Origin: Brucepastera parasyntrophica | Lineage (GTDB): Bacteria > Spirochaetota > Spirochaetia > Treponematales > Treponemataceae | Assembly: GCF_022376835.1 (NCBI RefSeq) | Contig: NZ_CP084606.1 | Span: 1,048,501 to 1,112,500, forward strand | Direction of reading: 5' to 3' | DNA: 64,000 nucleotides | Part shown: positions 19,345 through 28,820 of the stretch, piece by piece | Numbering within the stretch: position 1 is the stretch's first letter | How the letters are laid out: every line of letters begins with the position of its first letter | Notes under the pieces: generated by a model | Database searches by the model: none | What the model was told of the DNA's origin: nothing | What the model saw: only the letters and a program-made list of their open reading frames with translations | Translations under genes and position numbers: made by a program

Positions 19345-21466
19345 TATGGAATAAAAAAAATATAAGCCGAGAACTTGTAAAAGAAATAACCGGCCGTTAC
19401 GGCTGCGACGCGCTTACCGCTTCAATTTTAATCCGGAGAGGTGTAATTGAAGGTCCCGATATCCTTTTTTATCTGGAAGATGATCTCAGATATCTGCATA
19501 ATCCCTTTCTGTTCAGCGCGATGGAAGATACTGTAGACAGAATTCTGACGGCAAAAGAAGAAGGTGAAAAGGTCCTTATTTTTGGCGACCGCGATGTGGA
19601 TGGGATTACCTCAACGACCCTGCTTTTCCAGGCCCTCACGGATATAGGGATGGATGTTACCTGGAAAGTGCCCTCAGGGAATGAATCCTACGGATTAAGC
19701 ATTGCTGCGGTTGATGAACACGCGAAAAATTACGGAACCCTGATTATTACTGTTGACTGCGGCATCTCCTGTATTGAAGAAATCGCCCACGCCAACGAAT
19801 TGAATATAGATGTAATTGTACTCGACCACCACAACGCGCAGGATACACTCCCCGCTGCCGTCAGCATAATTAACCCGAAAGTAGAGGGTTCGGGCTACCC
19901 GTTTCGGGATCTCGCGGGCTGCGCTGTTGTATGGAAATGTATCAGCGCGCTCCGTTTCGGAATGAAAGAACTGTATAAGCAGGAAATCTGTCTCCTGAAT
20001 GTACGGCCCGCAAATGAAGCCTATATTATCGAAGCAATAAAAACCGTTAACATGATAGAAACGGGAAGAATTACCGAAACCATAGTACCCGGAATGATTT
20101 CCATTGAACAGACAAGGCTGATCCCCTTTTTACAGGGCCAGCAGATATTTGTCTGGGATGCGCCTATGCAGACCAAGCAGCTGGAAAAGATATTCGGAAA
20201 AGGCGTCGAATTTAATTTTTTTGATATTTCGGAAGAGGTAGGAAAAATAATCCCCGCCGTCCGCGGAATGAGCCTCCTGAAATTGAAAGATTTGTCCCGG
20301 ATCGCACGGTATCAGGATGCCCCGGCAGGAGAACTTGACGGATTTTTCAACATTTTTATCACTTTCCTCCAAAAGAAAAATTCACTGTTCGCGAAACGCG
20401 AAACTGAAGAACTGCAGCTTGTTGCAATCGGAACTCTGGCCGATTTAATGCCCCTGAAAAATGAAAACCGCATCCTTGTCAGGCAGGGACTGGCAGCCAT
20501 TAATACCAGTCCGAGGCCCGGGCTTGCCGAGCTGCTTGCCAGGCAAAACCTTATCGGAAAAAAATAAGTACAACGGAAATCGCATGGCAAATATCGCCGG
20601 CGATAAACGCAACCGGGCGGATGGGTAAACCGGAAACAGCGGTGCAGCTCCTGATCTCGCAGGACAAAAACGAACGAAACGCCTTATCGGAGCAGATAAT
20701 AACAATGAATACCGAACGCAAACAGCTCGGGAATGACGGCTGGATTATTGCCGAACCCCTTGCCCGGGAAAGTCTGGAAAAACTCCACTCAAACCTGGTC
20801 CTTGTTGCAAGTACGGAAATCCACCGGGGCATTACGGGAATTATGGCAAACCGTCTGGCAAACTGCTTTAAGGTACCGGCCATTGTTATCTGCTTTCTGG
20901 AAGACGACACCATTGTAGGTTCCATGCGTTCGGCCAGAGGCGTCCGCCTCGAAACAGTCCTTGCTCACTGCTCGGACCTTTTTATTGACCACGGCGGGCA
21001 TACCTTTGCGGCCGGTTTCAGCTTTTGCCGCAAACATCTTGATGAATTCTATGCGAGAATTGAAAATATTTCAGCGTCAATCGAATTTCCCGACACGGCG
21101 GATGAACAGGAAATAATTATTGATGCCGAAATCCCCCATACCTTTCTTTCGCCCGCCCTTCTCGATTTGGTAGACCGTTTTGAACCCTACGGCGAAGGCA
21201 ATGCCCAGATCGAGCTTATGGCAAAAAATCTGAAAATAATATCCGCGGATATTGTGGGAAAAACGGAAAAGCAGCATCTTAAACTTACACTTGACTGCGG
21301 TACATATAAATGGCCCGCCATGTACTGGCAGGAAGCGCAAAGACTTAACAGGGATTTTTCCGTCGGCGACTCCGCAGACGCGGTATTTCAGGTTACGAGG
21401 AACATATTTAATGGCATGGAAACACCTCAAATGATTTTGCGTGACCTGCGGAGAGCCGGGGAATGA
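19341..21466 (+). CDS. recJ: single-stranded-DNA-specific exonuclease RecJ (frame broken once)
   Basis: 5'-3' ssDNA exonuclease used in recombination and mismatch repair. The DHH domain shows FGDRDVDGITS (the DxDG equivalent), TVDCGIS and VLDHHNA, all metal-binding blocks. The DHHA1 domain has HGGHTFAAGF (about residue 555). The raw frame stops after LLARQNLIGKK. One A added at 20558-20564 continues through ISTTEIAWQISPAINATGRM into the rest, for 708 aa. There is an insert between the DHH core and DHHA1 (about residues 220-330) that is typical of long spirochaete versions but whose role I cannot state. Confidence 0.93.
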
Positions 21467-22524
21467 ACAGACGGAAACTGGCCGCTGCATGCGGAATTCT
21501 CACCGTGCTGTCTTTTTTCTCCGGAGTCTTTGCCTCCGGAAAAAGGGAACAGAGGGAATACCAGCTTGTCTTCGGCGCCGGACGGCCTGATCCCGCGAAG
21601 CATGAAAATAACTGGACTATTACAGCACCGGCCGCCTGCGCCCCGGGGGACATGGTTACCGTATTGTTTATATCGGAATACCCTATTGCAGCCGCGCAGG
21701 CATCCATCCTTGACCTTAACGGTGTAAAAAAAAGCGAAGGGCTTCCCTTTCCTGAAAAAGCCGGAACAGAACCGGAAAGCGAACAGCCGCCACGAAAACA
21801 GAAAGAAATACATTCCGCGCCGGTAAACGCAGAAAAAAAATATACACAGATTGCGTTTTTGCCTCTTTCGACTTTTCTTGAACCCGGCAACTATATTCTG
21901 CAGTCCGAAGCCGAAACCGGCAATACAGTCATAAAATCGACAACTCCCTTTACAGTGCTGGAAAAAGAATTTATTACCGAAGAACTCTATCTGAACAGCA
22001 GAAATACCGCAATAAGAACCGATACCTCGCCCGAGAGGGACGACCAGATAAAAAGACTCAACGCCATTCTGTTTTCACAGAATAATGACGCGCCGAGGTT
22101 CGCGGGACCCTATATTCTTCCGCTTTCGTCAATACGCCGGACGTCCCAGTTTGCTGAACGGCGCATATACCGGTATAACACCGGCAGGACGGATACCAGC
22201 ACCCATTACGGAGTCGATTTCGGTGTTCCCATCGGGACCCCTGTTTTCGCCTCCGGCGACGGAATTATCGTTATGGCGGAAAACAGAATATCAACCGGCT
22301 GGACTATTGTTATTGAACATCTCCCGGGGGTCTTTTCCCTGTATTACCATCTGGATACGCTGGCGGCGGATGTCGGGGAATATGTCCGGGCAGGAACCCT
22401 TATCGGAAAATCAGGGAATACGGGATTATCAACCGGACCGCATCTGCACTGGGAATTCAGAGTTAACGGGGCCGCCGTTTCGCCCGACTTTTTTGTCGGA
22501 ACGGTCCTGTATGAGGCGGACTGA
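21463..22524 (+). CDS. secreted M23-family (LytM-type) metallopeptidase
   Basis: A 353-aa cell-wall peptidase or a catalytic-domain activator. Signal peptide at residues 1-25 (ends SGVFASG). A beta-rich middle domain is followed by the M23 domain (about residues 225-353) with the zinc residues in HYGVDFGVP (HxxxD) and GPHLHWEFR (HxH), plus YYHL. All metal ligands are present, so it could be active. It overlaps recJ by 4 bp, so translation is probably coupled. Confidence 0.9.
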   Translation: MNRRKLAAACGILTVLSFFSGVFASGKREQREYQLVFGAGRPDPAKHENNWTITAPAACAPGDMVTVLFISEYPIAAAQASILDLNGVKKSEGLPFPEKAGTEPESEQPPRKQKEIHSAPVNAEKKYTQIAFLPLSTFLEPGNYILQSEAETGNTVIKSTTPFTVLEKEFITEELYLNSRNTAIRTDTSPERDDQIKRLNAILFSQNNDAPRFAGPYILPLSSIRRTSQFAERRIYRYNTGRTDTSTHYGVDFGVPIGTPVFASGDGIIVMAENRISTGWTIVIEHLPGVFSLYYHLDTLAADVGEYVRAGTLIGKSGNTGLSTGPHLHWEFRVNGAAVSPDFFVGTVLYEAD

Positions 22525-22602
22525 ATATTCCGTCTTTTATCCAAAACTGTTGTTATATCCGCGGAGGAGAGTTTATTTTATGCAGTTTCAGGGGCCTTTA
22601 TA

Positions 22603-22632
22603 TTGACAACGAACTCTTTTTCAGCATAAAAT
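22603..22632 (+). promoter_or_regulatory. promoter of rpsU
   Basis: TTGACA (22603-22608), 18-bp spacer, TAAAAT (22627-22632), about 41 bp before the GTG start. Confidence 0.6.
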
Positions 22633-22673
22633 CTAGTTTCAAGTCTGACGGTGATACCGGAAGGGGTGATTCA

Positions 22674-22883
22674 GTGGCACATATTGTAATAGACGATTCC
22701 GAAAATCTTGAAAAAGCTATCAAACGCTTCAAACGCATGGTTGAAAAAGAAGGAATTATCCGCGAATGGAAAAAACGCGAATACTATGAAAAGCCGTCGA
22801 CCATTCTTAACCGGAAAAACAAAGCGCTCCGCCGGAAACTCATGAAAAAAACACGGAAAACAAAGGACTCGAAAGGGTTTTAA
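22674..22883 (+). CDS. rpsU: 30S ribosomal protein S21
   Basis: 69-aa basic protein of the small-subunit head/platform, needed for start-site selection. Its family pattern is seen from the N-terminus ([17 protein letters not shown]) through [13 protein letters not shown] to the Lys/Arg-rich tail. GTG start behind AAGGGGTG. It is monocistronic, between its own promoter and a terminator. Confidence 0.97.
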   Translation: MAHIVIDDSENLEKAIKRFKRMVEKEGIIREWKKREYYEKPSTILNRKNKALRRKLMKKTRKTKDSKGF

Positions 22884-22911
22884 TACGCGTTTTAGTTTGA
22901 ATAGTTGTTGT

Positions 22912-22939
22912 AAAGCCCGGTTTTATAACTGGGTTTTAT
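22912..22939 (+). terminator. terminator of rpsU
   Basis: AAAGCCCGGTT pairs with AACTGGGTTTT around a TATA loop, followed by ATT/T-rich sequence. Confidence 0.65.
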
Positions 22940-22959
22940 TATATAATTAAATTGTTCAG

Positions 22960-22988
22960 TTGACCTTTTAAAAGAACCCCTCTATATT
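22960..22988 (+). promoter_or_regulatory. promoter of the PilZ gene, leaderless geometry
   Basis: TTGACC (22960-22965), 17-bp spacer, TATATT (22983-22988). The ATG is 7 nt further and there is no Shine-Dalgarno. Confidence 0.6.
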
Positions 22989-22995
22989 AAAGTCT

Positions 22996-23853
22996 ATGGA
23001 TTATGTAACAAGTCAGCGGCTGGCCCGGTATTATGACTTATATCAGAACATCGATGTTACTTTTACAAAAGAAGTAATAAATGCGATAGATTTGATTCCG
23101 CAGCAGGTATATATTAAAACCCGCGACGGCCAGTGGCCCTGCGTAATTAATTCAGCCTCACTTGTAGGCGCAAAAGTCATTGCCGGAATAAAAAGCGGAT
23201 TATACGCAAAAATAAACCAGGGAAATAACTCCGTAAGCCTCCGTTTCGCATTTCTCAGCCAGGAAAAGAAAGAAGCCCTTACGTTCTTTGTTTCGGCAAA
23301 GGTTCTGGGAATGAACCAGTATGCGGATTCTCCTGATCTGATTCTTATAAGCATCCAGTATACCCAGCGGGCGCCGGACGACCTCATAGAGAGACTCGGC
23401 TCCCTGCTTGAAGCAAATGTAAATTTCGCGAAGCGGAAGGAAGAACGCATTACGATTAATACGGAAAGCATGCAGAAACTGGGCATTATCCGCAAGGAAT
23501 GTATTCTTTTTGTCCAGGAAACTCCGTACCGGTGCATTCTCAGGGACGTATCATTTTCAGGAGCAAAAATCCTGATGGCAGGCGATTCTTCATTTTTGCT
23601 TAACCAGCCAAGTATCCTCAAAATCGACTTTGATGACTCACGGGCGGCAATAAAGCTTCTCGGAAAAATAGTCCGCGCCGAGGAAATAGAAAGCGGGAAA
23701 AACATTGTCGCGCTTTCCATTGCATATGAGGAAAAAACGGTACCTATGCTGTATAAGATGCATATCAACACCTATCTGACCCAGCAGAGGCGCATTCAAA
23801 TCCAGCGCACGCCGAATGAGGATGACTCACAAAAGTCGGAAACTGACAATTAA
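22996..23853 (+). CDS. PilZ-domain protein (c-di-GMP receptor type)
   Basis: 285 aa, cytoplasmic. The C-terminal half (about residues 160-265) has the PilZ signature DVSFSGAKI ([D/N]xSxxG) after YRCILR. The N-terminal half contains a weaker related block, NSASLVGAKV, as in two-domain spirochaete PilZ proteins. Such proteins bind c-di-GMP and act on motility or envelope functions; the partner here is unknown. The basic RxxxR element is not obvious, so nucleotide binding is unproven. The charged, polar tail (from about residue 268) looks disordered. Confidence 0.8.
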   Translation: MDYVTSQRLARYYDLYQNIDVTFTKEVINAIDLIPQQVYIKTRDGQWPCVINSASLVGAKVIAGIKSGLYAKINQGNNSVSLRFAFLSQEKKEALTFFVSAKVLGMNQYADSPDLILISIQYTQRAPDDLIERLGSLLEANVNFAKRKEERITINTESMQKLGIIRKECILFVQETPYRCILRDVSFSGAKILMAGDSSFLLNQPSILKIDFDDSRAAIKLLGKIVRAEEIESGKNIVALSIAYEEKTVPMLYKMHINTYLTQQRRIQIQRTPNEDDSQKSETDN

Positions 23854-23885
23854 AAAAAAATCTTTACACTGCTGCGGGAGTATTC

Positions 23886-25028
23886 ATGGCCCATCCGTTT
23901 GATTCACTTGTTTTTATAACCATCACGGAAAACCATAGTTTTTCGGATGTTTTTCCCGAATTTGATCCTTCAATACCGCTGCCGGTACAGCTTTCCGCCC
24001 CGGATGAAAAAATAGAACTGAGCGGACTTTCAAATGAAATGATTCTAGCGGGAATTCTGACTGTTTTTGCCTATGACAGGGACAATCCTCATCTTGAGTA
24101 TTACCGTTCGATAATCAGGGCAGTATACCCTTCTGTGCGGGACGAAATGACCGAAGTTGCCGTAATGAAGATAAAAAACGGCGACTTTAACCTGGCCGAA
24201 GAGATTTTTCTCGCGCTGAACGGGCTAGACCCCCAGGATATGCAAACAGTGCTGAACCTTGCCCTGCTGAATGATGAAAGATCGGACAACATGCGCCGAT
24301 CCGGACTGGACGATGAGGCTGATCTCTTTTGTGAAAACGCGGTGGAATTTTACCGGACAGCCATTGCCGCAGAACAGCCGATGCCGGAGGCCTTTTTCCA
24401 TGCAGGATTGTTTTACCTTAAACAGAAAAATTTCAAAAAAGCCAGACATTTGCTTGAAACATATATGAAAACTGAAACGGCCGAGACCGAGCAGGTCCAG
24501 GCAAGAAAAGACAGGGCTCTTCAGATAATAAACAGTATATCCTCAAGCGAACTCGATGATGATCTTTTTAAATCGGCGTATGATTTTATCAATATGGGCC
24601 AGGAAGAAAGAGCGCTGGAACAAATCAGATTATTTCTGGAACACCATCCCAAGGTATGGAACGCCTGGTTTTTACTCGGCTGGGCGTTACGAAGGCTCAA
24701 ACGCTGGGAAGATGCGCGCGCCGCCTTTATTCAGGCGCTGGAACTTGGAAAACTCGCCGGTTCCGGTATCGAATCGGCTTATACCGATATATGCAATGAA
24801 CTGTCCATCTGCCTTATGGAACTGGGCGAAACAGACGAAAGCAGGAAATGGCTTATTTCAGCGCTGGAACAGGAACCTGAAAATACAAAAATAATTTCGA
24901 ACCTCGGCCTGGTGGCGCTCAAGCAGGGAAACCCGGAAGAGGCCGCTGGTTTTTTCAGAACAGTTCTGGAAATTGACCCGAATGACTATATTGCCCGGGA
25001 AATGCTTGATCAGATAACGGAAAAGTAA
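23886..25028 (+). CDS. tetratricopeptide-repeat protein
   Basis: 380 aa without a signal peptide. A divergent N-terminal region (1-75) is followed by TPR-like helical pairs: NGDFNLAEEIFLALNGLDP, PEAFFHAGLFYLKQKNFKKA, VWNAWFLLGWALRRLKRWED, KIISNLGLVALKQGNPEEAA and others. These build a protein-binding superhelix. It follows the PilZ gene by 32 bp, so the two probably share a transcript and may act together. The partner is not known. Confidence 0.8.
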   Translation: MAHPFDSLVFITITENHSFSDVFPEFDPSIPLPVQLSAPDEKIELSGLSNEMILAGILTVFAYDRDNPHLEYYRSIIRAVYPSVRDEMTEVAVMKIKNGDFNLAEEIFLALNGLDPQDMQTVLNLALLNDERSDNMRRSGLDDEADLFCENAVEFYRTAIAAEQPMPEAFFHAGLFYLKQKNFKKARHLLETYMKTETAETEQVQARKDRALQIINSISSSELDDDLFKSAYDFINMGQEERALEQIRLFLEHHPKVWNAWFLLGWALRRLKRWEDARAAFIQALELGKLAGSGIESAYTDICNELSICLMELGETDESRKWLISALEQEPENTKIISNLGLVALKQGNPEEAAGFFRTVLEIDPNDYIAREMLDQITEK

Positions 25029-25119
25029 AATACTCCCCAGAGCAGGGCAGACCTTCGGTCTGGAGTATTTTTCGCCCCCGTGGAATTGGTCTCTGGTATT
25101 AAACCCCGCCTCGAATAAC
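25026..25119. repeat. dispersed intergenic repeat, copy 2 (includes a terminator hairpin)
   Basis: Contains TAAAATACTCC, the hairpin CAGACC-TTC-GGTCTG within outer arms ATACTCC/GGAGTAT plus TTTTT, then GTGGAATTGGTCTCTGG and TATTAAACCCCGCCTCGAATAA. It starts within the stop codon region of the TPR gene and probably acts as its terminator. Confidence 0.55.
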
Positions 25120-25122
25120 GCT

Positions 25123-25602
25123 TCAGTTTTTTGTCTTCAGTATGGCATCCAGTGAGGCCTGAGTAAGGCTGTCCCCTACAGTAATACCGGCGCGGGAAAA
25201 CCAGCCCGCAGGGACTTCCAGCGCATACCGCATGGAACCCGTGCTTGAAACAGTCTTGGTACTATACGGCGTCAGTTCATGAATTTCCCTGATTATTCCG
25301 CGGGAATCAATATAGGCTATTGAAAGCGGATGGGGCGTATCCTTCATCCAGAAATGCAGTCTTCTGTCCTGTGTATTAACAAATATCATGCCCGTTCCGT
25401 CAGGAATGTTTTTCCTGCCCATATAGCCCTTTTCCTGCTCCTGCGGGGTCCGCGCCGCCTCTACCGTTAACCGGACAAGACTTTCCCCGGAAGTACGGAT
25501 TTCTATCGGAATTTTTTCCATCGCTGACATTCCCGAGCAGGCTGAAACAATCAGCATAACGCCGACACAGAATCCTGCTGCCGTATTGATTTTTATTTTC
25601 AT
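25123..25602 (-). CDS. DUF192-family lipoprotein
   Basis: 159 aa. Signal peptide with a lipobox-like ending (MLIVSACSG, Cys about 22), so probably a lipoprotein. The mature part is a DUF192 domain: VRLTVEAARTPQEQEKGYMG, GMIFVNTQDRRLHFWMKDTP, SIAYIDSRG, and RYALEVPAGWFSRAGITVGD. The biochemical role of DUF192 is not established. It follows the 25605-26159 gene with a 2-bp gap, indicating an operon. Confidence 0.85.
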   Translation of the reverse strand: MKIKINTAAGFCVGVMLIVSACSGMSAMEKIPIEIRTSGESLVRLTVEAARTPQEQEKGYMGRKNIPDGTGMIFVNTQDRRLHFWMKDTPHPLSIAYIDSRGIIREIHELTPYSTKTVSSTGSMRYALEVPAGWFSRAGITVGDSLTQASLDAILKTKN

Positions 25603-25604
25603 GA

Positions 25605-26159
25605 TTAAAACTCGCTGATAAACATTTCCCGCAGCATGTCGGACGCGGCCTGTTCCGTACCGCTTGCTTCCATCAGTTCGCCGAACATCTGCGCGTCAAC
25701 ATATTTGACCGTCAGAGGACGCTCAAGCGAAAGCGTTACCCTTTCATCATTCCAGACTGCTTTCAGGGGATTCAGGATTGCCGGTTCCCCGTATTTTTCA
25801 AGGAGTGCGGAAAAAACCGAATAATAGTCAATTCTTTCCGGATTCAGTTTAAAAGTCATTATATACAGATTTCCGTCATGAAACTGGAACCAGGAGCGTT
25901 CTATAAATGAAGCGCCCGCGGTTTCAATGAGAGCCTTGTTTGGCGCCGGAAGAAGGGACACGTCACGGTCTCCCCGGTAGCCGAATATACCGTCAGCCAG
26001 CAGCTGTTTTTTGACCGCTTCAATATCCATTCCGAGTCTGATTCGGCGGTATGTATCTGAAATTTCGGCTCCCTGCCCTTCAGTCTGGGCCGCCAGAGTG
26101 AAAATGCCAAAAAGAAAAGAGCATACACCTAAAAAAAAACGCAGTTTTCCGGTTTTCAT
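25605..26159 (-). CDS. secreted hypothetical protein
   Basis: 184 aa with a signal peptide (residues 1-24, ending LAAQ). The mature protein begins DTYRRIRLGMDIEAVKKQLLAD, a layout like small secreted proteins that carry a 'G M . . . V' repeat-like opening, and it has an FHDGNLYIMTFKLN strand block plus a region ending EKYGEPAILNPLKAVWNDE. The spacing of 'kYG.P' and 'W.d...tl.l' is familiar from many periplasmic proteins of unknown function. First gene of a two-gene operon with the DUF192 lipoprotein. Confidence 0.6.
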   Translation of the reverse strand: MKTGKLRFFLGVCSFLFGIFTLAAQTEGQGAEISDTYRRIRLGMDIEAVKKQLLADGIFGYRGDRDVSLLPAPNKALIETAGASFIERSWFQFHDGNLYIMTFKLNPERIDYYSVFSALLEKYGEPAILNPLKAVWNDERVTLSLERPLTVKYVDAQMFGELMEASGTEQAASDMLREMFISEF

Positions 26160-26202
26160 ATTATGATTTTCGGAAAAAAAAGAAATTTATTCAGCCTAAA
26201 TG

Positions 26203-26312
26203 AGGATTATAGTCAAATAATTTAAATTATTTGACTATTTCCGGTTATAAGTGTTTCTGATATACAGAATTAGCCTATTGTTTATATCAGAAACTTACAT
26301 TAAAGGTGTATA
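26203..26312 (+). repeat. ~100-bp repeat, left copy (plus orientation)
   Basis: Begins with a 30-bp perfect palindrome (26209-26238, arm ATAGTCAAATAATTT), then GTTTCTGATATACAGAATTAG and TTTATATCAGAAAC, and ATTAAAGGTG. It aligns over its full length with the reverse complement of 28718-28820. It covers the 173-bp gap between the 25605 gene and the cNMP-regulator gene. Confidence 0.55.
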
Positions 26313-26332
26313 TTTTCGGTTTTCCGGAGATA

Positions 26333-27570
26333 TTACCAGGGCCGGGCGGTACTCCGGGTACTGCGGGCATATTCCATCTGGACCAGTTTTTTCCGGTAGG
26401 AAGAAACTTTTTTAAGTTCAACAAGATCAGTCACACAGATTTTTTCATTTTCAAGACGGATAATGGGTTCTTTCAGGAAATCCTGAATAATACCGCTCAC
26501 CTCTTCTTTTTGAATTCCGCACATATTCGCAAGTTCAACAGGACCGAAATCAAACTGGTAGGATTTCGGCACATCCATTGAAACACGGAGTTTTTCAAGC
26601 TGAATGGTAAGCATATCACACATTCTGGCCACAGGATCATTTATCCGGGTATTTGCAAGCTGTTTATACATAAGCCAGATACGGTCGGCCAGGGTTGTGG
26701 TGAGGCGGGCAATAAGCTGGGGCTGTCTTGAAACCATAAGGTTGAAGTTCTGTCTGTTTACTGCCAGCAGCTGGGTTCCTTCCATCGCTATGGCGCTGGC
26801 TGAACGCGGTTTGTTTTCAAGAAGGGCCATTTCACCGAACATATCGCCATTTTTCAGAACAGCGAGGAGTACCTCATTGTTATCGACAATTTTGGTTATT
26901 TTCACCTGCCCTTTCTGAATAATATAGAGTTCGGCGCCGGGCTGGCATTCACAGAAAACCATGGATTCCACGGGATAAACCCGGGACATATCGCCTGTCT
27001 TCGGTTCAAAAAGGGTCGGATTAATGCTCAATCCCGTTGATTTTATTGCCAGAAACCGCTCCCGGGCAGCCCCGGCATAGGGACCGTTCGGAGCATTCTT
27101 CAGATAATGATAGTAGGCATACAGGGCAAGATTGTATTTTCCCATTTTTGCATAATACTCGCCGATATTGTAGAGCTGGGAAATATCCGCTTCCACATTT
27201 TTTTTCAGGGTTATCCGGGTGAGGGCCTCGTCAAGGTAGCGCATTTTTTTGAAAATGAAAGAATTATCTTCATGGCTACCGGAGTATTTTTTTCGATAAG
27301 TTCAGGATACTGGTCTTTGCGGACAGATATGAGTGTTACATCGGTAAGCGCTATTGCCGTTTCAATCTGGCTGTGGCTGGACATACTGGAGACTACCCCG
27401 ATAAAGTCGCCCGGGCCGAGGATATTTCCATCCTGTTCGGCTACAACCTGGGTTTCCCGGGTAATCTGAACCTGACCGCCCTGTATAATATAAAAGCGGT
27501 CTGATTCGGCCTTGCCTTCAACGAGAATATAGGAACCTCTTCTAAAATTTACATATGATAATTGTAACAA
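26333..27570 (-). CDS. Crp-like regulator with two cyclic-nucleotide-binding domains (frame broken once)
   Basis: The raw frames are 119 and 303 aa. One base added to the T-run 27244-27250 joins them into 412 aa. Domain order: cNMP-binding domain 1 (SYILVEGKAESDRFYIIQGG, about residues 10-105), a TPR-like linker (YNIGEYYAKMGKYNLALYAY, about 120-185), cNMP-binding domain 2 (GAELYIIQKGQVKITK, GDMFGEMALLENKPRSASAIA) and a C-terminal winged-helix region (FGPVELANMCGIQKEEVSGI). Probably a signal-responsive regulator. The FGEMALL...RSA block is the phosphate-binding cassette pattern. Domain 1 lacks an equally complete cassette, so it may not bind ligand. Confidence 0.82.
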
Positions 27571-27630
27571 ATACTACCACCCGAAACTTCAGTATAAATT
27601 TGAGTTCCTATAATGTCAATTACAAAATAT

Positions 27631-28713
27631 CTAAAAATCCGCAAACGGGGAAATACCGTCATTTCTGAGCATATACTGTTTTTCAGCCGCATTATAGAAG
27701 GCCATATCCTCGGCCATTTTTTTCAGGTCCTTATTAAACTGTGTTACAAAAGCCTGGACGGTCTGGCCGTCAGATAATTTCCGGTTCATTTCCGATTTCG
27801 GAATAAGGGGAATAACTTCCTGCAGGCGGTAAAAATGTATCATTGTAAGGACGGCATTCGGACGGATGCTGACAAGTTCCCGCGTAACAGAGGGTTTTTC
27901 GCGGGCCCAGTCCGCCCGGGTACCGATCGAGGCCCCTGTTTTTGCAGCGGTTATCCATTTTTTCATTGTGCTGTTTGAACGCAGTTTCGCGACATCCTTG
28001 GTAAATTCAGAAGAATAGCGTTTCCAGGAGGGCATCAGCTGATTAATAAAACCCACGGAATCGCTGACAAACAATTCAATATTGAATTCCTGCCATTTGC
28101 CATATACTTCCCCCCAGTTTGTGTCAAAGTCGCCTTCGGGAAAATCAACTGCCCGGAGGGTTCCCGAATTCGATATTTCCACCATTACGCCCGGAACTGA
28201 GGAAAGACCATTTGCTTTGGAGTCGGTCGTGGTACAGAAGACCTCGCCTTCCTTACAGGCAACAATTGACGCTCCGTTAAAACTGGCCGCGGAAAATTCA
28301 GTACCCCGGACGCCAAGAACAGAAGAAGAAGTCCGGACCTGCGCGCCCGAATTAACCCCCGCAAGTCTTTTTACCTTGAGGTTGACGGCGCCCGTCATAA
28401 GCTGGACTTCATTCGAGGCCCCTCCGGACAGGTTGTCCTGCCGTATAATCGCAGTTGTTTTGGGAACAATCTGGATGTTTCCGGTGAGTCCCGAGTCCCT
28501 GTTAAAGGCAATAGATATCAGGCCATCGGATTGAGTGGTAATCTGGTCAAGATTTTCTATTGACGTGCCAATACCGATATTTTTTACCTCTTCGCCATTA
28601 CGGATAAGAGAGGCGCGGCCTTCCATATAGTCGATTTGTCCGACTACCTGTGCGGAGAGAACCGCAATGCACCCAAAAATCAGCAGGATTCCGGTAAAAA
28701 CCTGTTTTTTCAT
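27631..28713 (-). CDS. FecR-domain secreted protein
   Basis: 360 aa with a signal peptide (residues 1-21, ending LSAQ). The FecR domain occupies about residues 25-165: VVGQIDYMEGRASLIRNGEEV, DQITTQSDGLISIAF, EVQLMTGAVNLKVKR, RTSSSVLGVRGTEFSA. It lacks a transmembrane anti-sigma part, so it is a periplasmic FecR-type protein rather than a classical anti-sigma regulator. The C-terminal 150 residues are helical and unknown. It is 60 bp upstream of the cNMP regulator on the same strand and has a good AAAGGAG. Confidence 0.82.
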   Translation of the reverse strand: MKKQVFTGILLIFGCIAVLSAQVVGQIDYMEGRASLIRNGEEVKNIGIGTSIENLDQITTQSDGLISIAFNRDSGLTGNIQIVPKTTAIIRQDNLSGGASNEVQLMTGAVNLKVKRLAGVNSGAQVRTSSSVLGVRGTEFSAASFNGASIVACKEGEVFCTTTDSKANGLSSVPGVMVEISNSGTLRAVDFPEGDFDTNWGEVYGKWQEFNIELFVSDSVGFINQLMPSWKRYSSEFTKDVAKLRSNSTMKKWITAAKTGASIGTRADWAREKPSVTRELVSIRPNAVLTMIHFYRLQEVIPLIPKSEMNRKLSDGQTVQAFVTQFNKDLKKMAEDMAFYNAAEKQYMLRNDGISPFADF

Positions 28714-28717
28714 ACTA

Positions 28718-28820
28718 TACTCCTTTAATTTATGTTTCTGAAATAAAGAATCAGTTAATTCTTTACTTCAGAAATACTCAGGATCGGGAGCAGCCAAATA
28801 ATTTATTTGACTATATCACT
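28718..28820 (-). repeat. ~100-bp repeat, right copy (minus orientation)
   Basis: Reverse complement reads ATAGTCAAATAAATTATTTGG, then GTATTTCTGAAGTAAAGAATT, TTTATTTCAGAAAC and ATTAAAGGAG, matching the left copy at 26203 in order. In this copy the end of the element provides the FecR Shine-Dalgarno (AAAGGAG). It therefore forms the FecR 5' region. Confidence 0.55.
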
